Of a stretch of DNA of 64,000 nt, positions 56,276 to 64,000 are shown in pieces. The notes under the pieces were generated by a model. It saw only the letters and a program-made list of their open reading frames with translations, had not been told where the DNA came from and did no database searches. This DNA comes from Marasmitruncus massiliensis (GTDB lineage: Bacteria > Bacillota > Clostridia > Oscillospirales > Ruminococcaceae): the NCBI RefSeq assembly GCF_900186535.1, contig NZ_FYDE01000004.1:124001-188000 (forward strand). Reading direction: 5' to 3'. Within the stretch, counting starts at the first letter, position 1. Each line of letters opens with the position of its first letter. The position numbers were made by a program, and so were the translations under genes.

Positions 56276-56303
56276 ATTGTAACGCTTATTGTGATTTTTG
56301 CAA
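56276..56303 (-). promoter_or_regulatory. Possible promoter of the LTA-synthase-like gene
   Basis: On the minus strand TTGCAA (56303-56298), 16 bases, TACAAT (56281-56276), 40 bases before the start codon. The rest of 56304-56560 shows no gene. Confidence 0.5.
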
Positions 56304-56573
56304 TAAGAAAATATAAAAATTTTGTCTTTTTTTACAATTTTGGAATTGTTTTCTGAATGTTTAAAAAGATTGCCAATAGAATTGATAAATGTGTAGCCAC
56401 ATCATGTAAAGTAGTAGACTTTGCTGATAGGTCTTCAATAGCTCCCATTTATTTATTAGATATAGCATGAATATGAAAGATCATGGGGATAGGAGGCTGC
56501 TCTTTTGGGTAATTTTGTGATGGGGATGGTATAATAGATCCAGATTTTTATGTTAAGCATCAGGAGGCTATAG

Positions 56574-56864
56574 ATGAATCCCAAAATTTATAAATTTGGA
56601 GCTATCATTCAGAAAGTCCCCGACATAGACGGTGCATATGTCAAATTTCCGTATGATGTTAGAGCTGAATTTGGTAAAGGCCGCGTAAAAGTCCACGCAA
56701 CGTTTGACAAAGAACCGTATGATGGAAGCCTTGTCAATATGGGCGTAAAGAATGCTGACGGGTCGGTGTGCCATATCATAGGTTTGCGTAAGGATATCCG
56801 CGCAAAAATAGCCAAACATCCCGGTGATACCGTATATGTTACGGTAAAGGAACGCGAGAAGTAA
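56574..56864 (+). CDS. DUF1905-family protein
   Basis: A 96-aa small beta-barrel protein: [66 protein letters not shown]. This is the whole DUF1905 pattern. Function unknown. AGGAGG before the ATG. Confidence 0.88.
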   Translation: MNPKIYKFGAIIQKVPDIDGAYVKFPYDVRAEFGKGRVKVHATFDKEPYDGSLVNMGVKNADGSVCHIIGLRKDIRAKIAKHPGDTVYVTVKEREK

Positions 56865-57138
56865 TGTAGTGATGTCCAAAATGCGGACGTAAGTTCAGGA
56901 ACCAGAATTAAAACCACCTCTGTGATGAACCGCTGAAAACAATTGATGCATATATTGCGGGAAAATCGGAGGACGTCCAACCGCTTTTGAACCTTTAGGC
57001 TGGATGCGATGAGATTGTTTTTCAGATTAATTTCTGAACGCTTCAAAATAGCGACGGGAAAACAAAAAATATCTGCTCAAAGTAACATAAACACCACAAT
57101 GCGAATATTCTGTTAATATTTACATTGAAGGTGATTAT

Positions 57139-57951
57139 ATGGGCTACTATATTACAGTGGAGCCAAATGTCAGGGTATACGTTGAGGATTTGAACCCAAC
57201 CGGTGACAAGACAGTTTTCTTGATTCACGGGTGGCCTGGAAATCACAACCTGTTTGAATATCAGCTGAGCCAACTGCCAAAGCTAGGCTATCGATGCGTT
57301 GCAATGGATTGCCGGGGATTCGGGCTCTCGGATAAACCCTGGGACGGTTATGGGTATGACCGGCTGGCTGACGATGTGCGCGTTGTTGTGGACGTACTGC
57401 AATTAAAGAATTTTATACTTTGCGGGCATTCGACAGGAGGCGCAATTTGCGTCCGATATATGGCGAGACACAACGGGTATGAAGTATCTAAGCTCGGGCT
57501 TTTCGCTGCCGCGGCTCCAAGCCTTATTCAACGCCCCAATTTTCCTTACGGCATACAGAAACAGGCCGTCTTGGACATCATACAGGGTACATATACCGAC
57601 CGTCCAAAAATGTTACAAACTTTCGGGAATACGATTTTTTATCATCGAGTCAGTATCCCGCTTTCAAACTGGATATTCAAATTAGGATTGCAGGCGGCGA
57701 ATTGGTCAACCGCGGCGGTTGCTAACACATGGATAAACGAAGTGCTGTTTGATGATTTGGCAAAAATTCATGTCCCTACACTCATTTTGCATGGAATCAA
57801 TGATCAGGTATGCCTGTACCCTCTGGCCGTTGCACAACAAAAAGGCATATCAAACTCCAAGCTTATCGCGTTTAATCAGTGCGGCCATTTTCTTTTCTAT
57901 GACCAGCTGGATAAATTTAATAAAGAATTAGTAGCATTCATACGCAATTAA
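57139..57951 (+). CDS. Alpha/beta hydrolase
   Basis: A 270-aa hydrolase with oxyanion region LIHGWPGNHN, nucleophile elbow CGHSTGG, an acid in LHGINDQV and catalytic His in NQCGHFLFYDQ. It resembles haloperoxidase/epoxide-hydrolase-like esterases; no substrate can be assigned. The 5' spacing AAGGTG fits the ATG. The 274 bases before it show no gene. Confidence 0.85.
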   Translation: MGYYITVEPNVRVYVEDLNPTGDKTVFLIHGWPGNHNLFEYQLSQLPKLGYRCVAMDCRGFGLSDKPWDGYGYDRLADDVRVVVDVLQLKNFILCGHSTGGAICVRYMARHNGYEVSKLGLFAAAAPSLIQRPNFPYGIQKQAVLDIIQGTYTDRPKMLQTFGNTIFYHRVSIPLSNWIFKLGLQAANWSTAAVANTWINEVLFDDLAKIHVPTLILHGINDQVCLYPLAVAQQKGISNSKLIAFNQCGHFLFYDQLDKFNKELVAFIRN

Positions 57952-58082
57952 GGTCTCCTTCCGTAGTGATCCGAGACTGCATATGCCTGCTTTTTCCTGA
58001 ATTTTGCAAATTTTCCTTGCATTATATCGGCATTGTGTTAAACTTATTTTAATCAATCCATCACTACCGGGAGGCTATTTTT

Positions 58083-58213
58083 ATGGCTTTCGATGCATAT
58101 GATCAAGAAAAGAAGATGATTTTCGATTGATAAAAATCTGAAAAATGTCGACGATATTTTTAATCATTTGACCGATGCGTTAAATCAATCAAAGTATCTC
58201 AAAATACAGTAAG
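58083..58213 (+). pseudogene. Frame-broken small protein
   Basis: After GGGAGGC a frame reads MAFDAYDQEKKMIFD and stops at TGA. One base on, the next frame continues DKNLKNVDDIFNHLTDALN to TAA. Together they would give a helical protein of about 43 residues. Either a one-base insertion or a +1 shift at GAT-TGA. The rest of 57952-58324 shows nothing else. Confidence 0.35.
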
Positions 58214-58324
58214 ACTGTGCGACGGTGCCTCTGCAATATTAAGAAATGAAAAAGGGCATAAAAACAGCGAGCCTATGACAAGGCCTGCTTTGTATATAAA
58301 AAAATAAGATGAGGTGTATCGGCT

Positions 58325-58687
58325 ATGAAATTTTGCTGGACTACAGTAACGGTAAACGACTTGAACCAATCTCTGAAATTCTATCAGGAAATTGTTGGCT
58401 TACCCTTGATGAACAGATTTTCGGCTGGCCCCGAATCGGAGATTGCTTTCTTAGGAGACGGAGAAACAAAATTAGAGCTTATTCAGCATACTATAAGTCA
58501 GCCGGTAAATATTGGGCAAGACATCTCCTTAGGCTTTGAAGTCCATTCGATGGATGAAAAAATCGCATTCATCAAAGAAAAAGGGCTGCATATTCACAGC
58601 GGCCCCTTCCAGCCAAATCCGCATGTAAGGTTCTTTTTTGTGCTCGATCCGAATGGGTTAAAGATTCAGTTTGTCGAAAACAGTTAA
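58325..58687 (+). CDS. VOC-family (glyoxalase/bleomycin-resistance-like) protein
   Basis: A 120-aa vicinal-oxygen-chelate protein: WTTVTVNDLNQSLKFYQEIV, KLELIQH, HVRFFFVLDPNGLKIQFVE. The C-terminal glutamate and a mid-chain Glu are placed as metal ligands in the family. Could be a lyase or a drug-binding protein. Confidence 0.85.
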   Translation: MKFCWTTVTVNDLNQSLKFYQEIVGLPLMNRFSAGPESEIAFLGDGETKLELIQHTISQPVNIGQDISLGFEVHSMDEKIAFIKEKGLHIHSGPFQPNPHVRFFFVLDPNGLKIQFVENS

Positions 58688-58757
58688 TTTTATCCTTTTA
58701 GTGTCTAAAAAATCAAAACGGTCCGAATGGGCCATAGCCAATCTATCATATGATTAG

Positions 58758-58787
58758 AACGCCCTGCGGTAAAAACCGCAGGGCGTT
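58758..58787 (+). terminator. Terminator after the VOC gene
   Basis: AACGCCCTGCGGT and CCGCAGGGCGTT around AAAAA: a very stable stem, followed by TGCCTTTTCG. Confidence 0.75.
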
Positions 58788-58986
58788 TGCCTTTTCGACA
58801 GATTTTATGGTGATTTTCCCCCGTTAAAAAAGGATAAGCGTATTTCATTGAATGCTTCCAGCGTTAGCAGTTTTATAGGATATCTGCAAATAAAAATGTC
58901 TATTGATGAAATAAAAAGAAAGGATTACAATGATGATACAACATATTGTCGAATAAACAATCAATAAGGAAGCGAAAGAAAAAACA

Positions 58987-59646
58987 ATGAAGCGTCTATG
59001 GCATTGGGTAAAAGATCACTCTTACAGCTATGCCTTGCTGTATTTGGTCTTTTACATAATGATGTTTTTTGCGTTGGAATCGGTGCTGAAACCAAAATAT
59101 CTGGTTCATTGCAGTTTGGATGACCTCATACCGTTCTGCGAATGGTTTGCCCCATTTTATTTTATCTGGTTTTTGGCATTCCCCTTTGCTTTGCTCTTTT
59201 TCCTTTTTTACAGCAAAGAGGACTATCAGAACCTGTGTTTCGTCCTGATGAACGGAGCAACGCTTTGTTTCCTGTGTTATATCCTTTGGCCGACGGAACT
59301 GAATCTGCGGATTGATATTACACGGGGCAATCTGTTCTGCAAAATGATGAACCTTATATGGGCTCTGGACACGCCGACTAACGTGTGTCCATCCTTACAT
59401 GTTTCCATTTCAACCTCCATTGCTTTGGTGGCTTTCAAATCCGAAAAATTGAAAAGTCGTCCTTGGGCCAGGAGGGGAACGATTGTGCTGATGCTTCTAA
59501 TTTGTGCGTCGACGGTATTCGTGAAACAGCATTCCGTGATAGATGTATTTTTCGGCATGCTTGTGACAGCCTTGTTTGGATGGCTCGCGTACCATACTGA
59601 ATGGAGGGCATTTCTTTTAAAAACGCCCTTCCGCTTTATTCTGTAA
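58987..59646 (+). CDS. PAP2-family membrane phosphatase
   Basis: A 219-aa membrane protein with about six helices. The PAP2 motif 2 CPSLHVS and motif 3 KQHSVIDVFFG are clear (His residues of the active site); motif 1 is weak. Such enzymes hydrolyse lipid phosphates or undecaprenyl pyrophosphate. GGAAGCGAAAG lies upstream. Convergent with the YiiX-like gene, which also points to lipid or envelope metabolism. Confidence 0.85.
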   Translation: MKRLWHWVKDHSYSYALLYLVFYIMMFFALESVLKPKYLVHCSLDDLIPFCEWFAPFYFIWFLAFPFALLFFLFYSKEDYQNLCFVLMNGATLCFLCYILWPTELNLRIDITRGNLFCKMMNLIWALDTPTNVCPSLHVSISTSIALVAFKSEKLKSRPWARRGTIVLMLLICASTVFVKQHSVIDVFFGMLVTALFGWLAYHTEWRAFLLKTPFRFIL

Positions 59647-59686
59647 AGAAAGACCAATGGACCTTGCCATAGAGGTTTGTATTTCC

Positions 59687-60775
59687 TTACTCTTTCGCAG
59701 GATGATTCAGCCGCATTTCGTAAGCAAACTGCAGCTTGCGATAGTAATCCAGTTCCACCAGGTCTGTGGGCTTCACCTCACCATCACGGCGTTCAAAATA
59801 AGCGAGGCCTGCAATTTTCAGCATTTTGTACACAAACTGCGAGCAGAACATAATATTCGGTTTGTGGGAATACTTGAGAACCAGCCCCATCATGTTATAC
59901 GCGCTGCCTTCCCGGTTAATTTCTTTTACTTTTTCCAGAACGGTCTGTTTTTGTTTCATGGTGCAGGCTAACCTGTAAACGATAATAGATGCATCCTCCT
60001 TCTTATTGAAATACTCCAGCATTTCTGAGTTTAACCCGGGTGGGTAAACCCGTTCTCCTCCATTATAGCTGATAATGGTTTTCAGGTCTTGGTCAAAAGA
60101 CAGAGACGCGTGGTTATACTGTTTCTGTGTAAAGGTGGATATGATTTCGCTGGCTGGGCTTCCTGTATTAGAAATTACAATATAAAGATATGGGTCGTCC
60201 ATGCTGGCCTCGGCTTCCCTAAAGTACGCATCGGTCAGTACCCCTTTGTTGATATAAGTGAAGGAGCTGTGCCGGTGCAAATCGCTTTTAATCTCATTTA
60301 AGTTTTCGGCAGAAAAAGCCTTTCTGGTCTTTTTAACCGCCTCTACCGCTTGAATGACCTTATCCGTGCTGGATTTGATCTGTGCAAAACTGACATTTGA
60401 AAGCTCCTCTACCGACGGCAGATAAAATTTGGCATACTTGTTGATCGTTACAAACCGCTCTACAAGGAAGGGGAATAATAACGCAATTGCGCCAAATAAT
60501 CTGCTGAAGATGGTCTGTAACAGTGATTGATCTTCGCGGAATACCACCAGCACCGTAAAGATTATCTGCATCGTCGTAACAGCGGCGTAGACGATGATCA
60601 GATATCTTTTGATCCTCCAATCCGTCGGAACCACCAGAGATCGGATGATAAGCAGCAGGCCAATAAATATATAGGTGAGAATCATGGACACAAAATTCCC
60701 GCCTAAAAAAACATTCATAAATAAGAGTATCAATATCGCCTTTAAAATACCGGCATATCGCTGAAAATCTTTCAT
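59687..60775 (-). CDS. Membrane-anchored permuted NlpC/P60 (YiiX-like) hydrolase
   Basis: A 362-aa protein. Residues 1-110 hold about four membrane helices (GILKAILILLFMNVFLGG and others). The C-terminal half is a circularly permuted papain-like fold: catalytic His in KQYNHASLSFD, and Cys in IMFCSQFVYKML, as in YiiX/YebB proteins. These act as lipid- or peptide-bond hydrolases. The fusion to N-terminal helices places it at the membrane. Confidence 0.75.
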   Translation of the reverse strand: MKDFQRYAGILKAILILLFMNVFLGGNFVSMILTYIFIGLLLIIRSLVVPTDWRIKRYLIIVYAAVTTMQIIFTVLVVFREDQSLLQTIFSRLFGAIALLFPFLVERFVTINKYAKFYLPSVEELSNVSFAQIKSSTDKVIQAVEAVKKTRKAFSAENLNEIKSDLHRHSSFTYINKGVLTDAYFREAEASMDDPYLYIVISNTGSPASEIISTFTQKQYNHASLSFDQDLKTIISYNGGERVYPPGLNSEMLEYFNKKEDASIIVYRLACTMKQKQTVLEKVKEINREGSAYNMMGLVLKYSHKPNIMFCSQFVYKMLKIAGLAYFERRDGEVKPTDLVELDYYRKLQFAYEMRLNHPAKE

Positions 60776-60965
60776 TCCCGTTACCTCAACTTGTATCTTT
60801 GATGATTACAGGATACCACAACTTTGAAATCGGCGCCACTTTTCCTTTGTGATTCCCAACAACAGGCCGGATTTTCTTTATTTTTCAGCCTGTCCGCTCG
60901 GAAATCCGGGTATTATATCTTTATCCGCTCGAACTGACATGTTTTATTTAATTTGAAATTGAATA

Positions 60966-61008
60966 TTGACTTTAATAATATTATACTTTATACTGAATAT
61001 TATTAAAG
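60966..61008 (+). promoter_or_regulatory. Promoter with a 13-bp perfect inverted repeat (DUF2089 operon)
   Basis: TTGACT (60966-60971), 17 bases, TATACT (60989-60994). CTTTAATAATATT (60970-60982) and its exact complement AATATTATTAAAG (60996-61008) flank 13 bases, covering the spacer, -10 and start site. Confidence 0.75.
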
Positions 61009-61019
61009 GAGGGCTTGCT

Positions 61020-61322
61020 GTGGCGATAGAAATTGTTCCGGAGTGGATGGTAAATCTTGATGATGAAGATTTGTCATTTATCAAGAAATTCCTTTTGGCA
61101 TCCGGTTCACTGAAGGAGATTGCAAATCAGTACGGTGTAACATATCCAACCGTGAGGCTTAGGCTTGATCGGTTAATACAGAAAATACAGATCAGCGAGG
61201 ATGCAAATAATGAACCATATATATCGGTAATAAAGCGACTCGCCGTAAATGAAAAGATAGATTTTGATACTGCGAAAATCCTGATTGCTGAATACAGAAA
61301 AGCCAAAAAGGAGAAACAATAG
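61020..61322 (+). CDS. DUF2089-family DNA-binding regulator
   Basis: A 100-aa protein with a helix-turn-helix: FIKKFLLASGSLKEIANQYG, VTYPTVRLRLDRLIQKI, as in DUF2089. The GTG at 61020 has GGAGGG 5 bases upstream; upstream codons have no RBS. Its TAG is immediately followed by the ATG of the membrane protein. The inverted repeat over its own promoter suggests autorepression. Confidence 0.82.
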   Translation: MAIEIVPEWMVNLDDEDLSFIKKFLLASGSLKEIANQYGVTYPTVRLRLDRLIQKIQISEDANNEPYISVIKRLAVNEKIDFDTAKILIAEYRKAKKEKQ

Positions 61323-61646
61323 ATGCGGAGAACTACTTTTGCACTCATTTTTGTACTATTGATCATGGCAGGAGGTATCTGGTTACAGATTTTTCTCTCA
61401 AAGAAAAATAGTAAATGGTTTGGACTGATATTGCCGGCCATCAGCTTTGCCTATTCTCTGCTTATGGTTTTAAGCCTTATCGCTTATAATGGGATGACTG
61501 GGTGGGATATTTTCATACGGGTTCTGTTTACATTATTGGTGTCGAATATCCCTACACTCATTCTTGTAGCAATCTACTTTGCTTGCCGTGAAAAAATCAA
61601 GCTTCGGAAAGAGCTTGATAAAATGAATGTTCAAGATTTGGATTGA
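61323..61646 (+). CDS. Small membrane protein co-transcribed with DUF2089 regulator
   Basis: A 107-aa protein with three helices (TFALIFVLLIMAGGIWLQI; LILPAISFAYSLLMVLSLI; VLFTLLVSNIPTLILVAIYF) and a charged tail. Zero-gap coupling to the regulator gene suggests a regulator/membrane partner pair, as is usual for DUF2089 loci. Function unknown. Confidence 0.75.
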   Translation: MRRTTFALIFVLLIMAGGIWLQIFLSKKNSKWFGLILPAISFAYSLLMVLSLIAYNGMTGWDIFIRVLFTLLVSNIPTLILVAIYFACREKIKLRKELDKMNVQDLD

Positions 61647-61674
61647 TCTTCCATAAATAAAGAGGTGAAAACTC

Positions 61675-62229
61675 ATGAAATATACCCTATTGTTCAGGGG
61701 GATCAACGTCGGCGGGAAAAACGTCGTAAAAATGAATGATTTAAAGCAATTGCTTCTTGAGCTGGGGCTGAGCAAAGTGAAAACCTATATTCAAAGCGGT
61801 AATGCTGTATTTGAGACAACTCTCGGTGAACCTGTTTTACATGATATCATTAGGACCGGTTTTATTAACCGCTTTGGTTTTGAAAGTGACACACTGATAC
61901 GGAATATAGATGAAATGCAGCTCCTAATTGAACAGTTTCCAATCACGACAGCAGAAATAGCGGCGGCGGAAGCCGCTGATCCGCAGGTTGAGCATCTCTA
62001 CGTCTATTTTTTAAATAATCCTCCGCAACAGACACAGATCGATGCAATCTGCAAAGAGTATGTTGGGACAGACACGTTGCGGGCGGGAAAAAGAGAGATG
62101 TATCTTCTTTGTTACCAAAGTATACGTAAGTCAAAGCTGGCGGCCCGCACTTCAAAAACATTTGATTCGGCTACCGTACGTAACTGGAAAACAGTCAATA
62201 AACTGTATGATATGATGATTGCTCTGTAA
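61675..62229 (+). CDS. DUF1697-family protein
   Basis: A 184-aa protein with the family start YTLLFRGINVGGKNVVKMND, then LGLSKVKTYIQSGNAVFET and the C-terminal TVRNWKTVNKLYDM. No biochemical role is known for the family. AAAGAGGTG precedes the ATG. Confidence 0.9.
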   Translation: MKYTLLFRGINVGGKNVVKMNDLKQLLLELGLSKVKTYIQSGNAVFETTLGEPVLHDIIRTGFINRFGFESDTLIRNIDEMQLLIEQFPITTAEIAAAEAADPQVEHLYVYFLNNPPQQTQIDAICKEYVGTDTLRAGKREMYLLCYQSIRKSKLAARTSKTFDSATVRNWKTVNKLYDMMIAL

Positions 62230-62259
62230 GTTCAATATTAGGCTGCTCTAATATTTTGT

Positions 62260-62297
62260 AAAAGCCCCCACACTTCTTTTGAAATGTGAGGGCTTTT
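62260..62297 (+). terminator. Terminator after the DUF1697 gene
   Basis: AAAAGCCC-CACA and TGTG-GGGCTTTT arms with one mismatch. Its core resembles the hairpin at 53669-53708. The rest of 62298-62465 shows no gene. Confidence 0.75.
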
Positions 62298-62465
62298 GTA
62301 TACTTATCTACTAGAAACTTATTCTGCATAACAGCGGTATAATGCCTATCGAATGAATTAAGCGGCGGATATCTAGCGGGCTGCTCCGAACAAGAGCTAT
62401 AAGGTCAGTGAGCAAAATTTATTTGTCCTCTGACTTTCTTGTTGTTGCCGGGTAAAGTGCTGTCC

Positions 62466-62810
62466 TCATTCTTCATATAAGTCGCCGCTATTTTCCTTGT
62501 TCAGAGTACCGGCTAATTCAATCATTAAAAACTTTGTAAGTTCTTTCACGGCGGGACGGTGCTTTACTTCTTTGGGAACAATTATAAACTCGCCAGCATT
62601 CACTTTTATTTTCTTTTTTTCCGTTTCCAGATGAAAACTGCCCTCTATCACATAGAACAGCTCATCAGAATCCTCGTGGATGTGAAAATCCAAAGTACGG
62701 TTTTCCACCTGCACAACGCTCAAAACATGAGAATTTAGAAGTCCCACTTTTTTGTAAACATACAGGCTTTCAATCTCATTGACCTCTTCCAGCAGGTTAA
62801 CAGCTCTCAT
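62466..62810 (-). CDS. Cupin-domain protein
   Basis: A 114-aa single cupin: motif 1 DFHIHEDSDELFYVIEGSF (metal-binding His, His, Glu) and motif 2 VNAGEFIIVPKEVKHRPAV. Substrate unknown. Divergent from the LysR gene, which may control it. Confidence 0.85.
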   Translation of the reverse strand: MRAVNLLEEVNEIESLYVYKKVGLLNSHVLSVVQVENRTLDFHIHEDSDELFYVIEGSFHLETEKKKIKVNAGEFIIVPKEVKHRPAVKELTKFLMIELAGTLNKENSGDLYEE

Positions 62811-62939
62811 TCCAATGCCTCCATATCATTTTGACTTTTTCGTGTCTCTATGATAGCATACAATTATGAATCTTAAAAATAGATGATTTATATAGAATCA
62901 ATCTCGTTAAGAGATTTTCCTGGAAAGAAGGAATCACCT

Positions 62940-63842
62940 ATGGAACTGAAACACCTGCAAACCTTTTTGACTCTGAGCGAAATCAAAAATTTTACAAAAA
63001 CGGCGGAATATCTTCACTATGCGCAATCAAATGTTTCGACGCAAATCCAGCAATTAGAAGAAGAGTTGGGCGTACGTCTGTTTGAACGTATTGGCAAAAG
63101 CATCACACTGACTGCGGAAGGCAATGATCTGGCATTTTATGCCCGTCAAATTCTATCCCTTTCAAAAGAACTAAAAAGCAACTTTGCCAGCAAAGCGGGG
63201 GGCCGCATTACGATTGGAGCTTCAGAATCCGTTTGTATCTACAGGCTGCCCGCTATCATTAAGGCATATCGGGCGGAGCATCCCAATGTGGAATTGTATC
63301 TGAACATGATCGATACCTCTGATTTTGTTCCATTGCTTACAGATAACACAATCGACATCGCGTTTACGCTGGATGCCCCGATCAGCAATCCAGCCATTCA
63401 CACCGCTTTACAAATCGAAGAATCGATTTGTGTATTTTCAGTACCCGAACATCCGCTTGCACAAAAATTTAAAGTTGATGTACATGATTTCTCAGGGGTT
63501 TCCTTGATTCTGACTGGAAAAGGGTGCTGCTATCGAAAAATGTTTGAACGTGATCTGTCAAAAGCGTCTGTAACGCCTAAAATTGTGCTGGAAACAAGCA
63601 GTTTACAGGTGATTAATCAAGCGGCGCGGAGTGGCTTAGGGGTCTGCGTTCTTCCTTTGCTTGCAGTTAAAAAAGAGCTGCAGAACAATGAATTGGTAAA
63701 ACTCAACTATACAACCAACTATCAAGTCTTTTCACAGCTGATTTATCACAAAAACAAGTGGCTTTCACCGAACCTAAAAGATTTTATTGACACAGTCCAA
63801 AATATCGTATCCAAGGAAGGTGGTTTGAGCAAAAACATCTGA
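62940..63842 (+). CDS. LysR-family transcriptional regulator
   Basis: A 300-aa LTTR. The N-terminal winged helix reads MELKHLQTFLTLSEIKNFTK ... SNVSTQIQQLEEELGVRLFE; the substrate domain begins RITIGASESVCIYRLP. The ATG at 62940 matches the family start and has AAGAAGGA upstream. Its divergence from the cupin gene suggests it regulates that gene. Confidence 0.92.
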   Translation: MELKHLQTFLTLSEIKNFTKTAEYLHYAQSNVSTQIQQLEEELGVRLFERIGKSITLTAEGNDLAFYARQILSLSKELKSNFASKAGGRITIGASESVCIYRLPAIIKAYRAEHPNVELYLNMIDTSDFVPLLTDNTIDIAFTLDAPISNPAIHTALQIEESICVFSVPEHPLAQKFKVDVHDFSGVSLILTGKGCCYRKMFERDLSKASVTPKIVLETSSLQVINQAARSGLGVCVLPLLAVKKELQNNELVKLNYTTNYQVFSQLIYHKNKWLSPNLKDFIDTVQNIVSKEGGLSKNI

Positions 63843-64000
63843 TAAAAGCAAAGGCAAAGTGCTGGCAGAGTGTTTGCTCAGTTATCTCATCAAATGCTTG
63901 CTGTCTTTAAATTTTTGTTATGATGACAATAGCGTTATTTCATAATATAATAATGAATATGAAATCTGAACGCAACTACATATAGAATTGATGAGGATAT
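63843..64000. other. Right edge, no gene seen
   Basis: AT-rich sequence after the LysR gene; no reading frame with a start signal. Confidence 0.4.

Overview
The window looks like a chromosome segment of a spore-forming, anaerobic clostridial Firmicute (Oscillospirales/Ruminococcaceae-like; this placement is inference). Supporting signs are strong AGGAGG ribosome-binding sites with frequent GTG/TTG starts, a comEC-holA neighbourhood, a BclA-like collagen protein typical of spore surfaces, an LTA-synthase-like enzyme, a type I-C CRISPR system and many small Firmicute DUF families. The sequence mixes housekeeping genes with accessory DNA at several stages of decay.

1-7.6 kb (core): 5' part of a uracil permease gene (-), then comEC, holA, a Toprim/DUF4093 RNase M5-like gene, and an MBOAT + DHHW pair that has lost its signature catalytic residues in both partners; then tRNA-Leu(UAA) with a near-consensus promoter and a strong terminator. 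7.8-9.9 kb: a large secreted protein with a glycine tract. At 9877-9936 there is a decayed copy of the tRNA-Leu 3' end. 10-16.4 kb (-): large serine recombinase and a phage-type replication module (DUF669-like protein, polA core, frameshifted P4-type helicase), then a broken IS630-like transposase. 16.7-20.5 kb: a TRAP transporter operon (dctP-Q-M) with its FadR-type regulator; a perfect FadR-class operator sits at the transcription start. 20.6-25 kb: divergent XRE regulators with palindromic operators, tiny overlapping membrane peptides, an operon of four DUF or unknown genes, and a secreted WG-repeat protein.

25.5-35.9 kb: complete type I-C CRISPR-Cas (cas3-cas5-cas8c-cas7-cas4-cas1-cas2) and a 43-repeat array. 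cas5/cas8c, cas7/cas4 and cas4/cas1 overlap, so the operon is tightly coupled. 36.1 kb: AraC-type regulator.

37.2-40.5 kb and 49.4-52.4 kb: a series of small + strand genes (frameshifted 65-aa ORF, trmH-like, msrA, FMN-binding protein, DUF2188, HAD, DsrE-like, MmcQ/YjbR). Many are separated by a recurring imperfect palindrome whose right end reads about TGCGCATTATGTTTA. A tyrosine recombinase gene broken by one in-frame TAG lies among them, divergent from the following genes. The layout recalls an integron-like cassette array, but the repeat does not fit the classical attC consensus.

41-48.9 kb: a 1146-aa collagen-like protein, IS3-family scraps, and a sodium:solute symporter divergent from a LytTR/GHKL two-component system that probably controls it. 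53.6-54.3 kb: a relic with tRNA-Leu 3' end, recombinase fragment and WG-repeat fragment in the same order and orientation as the intact element at 9.9-25 kb. 54.3-64 kb: LTA-synthase-like enzyme, DUF1905, alpha/beta hydrolase, VOC protein, PAP2 phosphatase, YiiX-like hydrolase, a self-regulating DUF2089 operon, DUF1697, cupin and LysR regulator.
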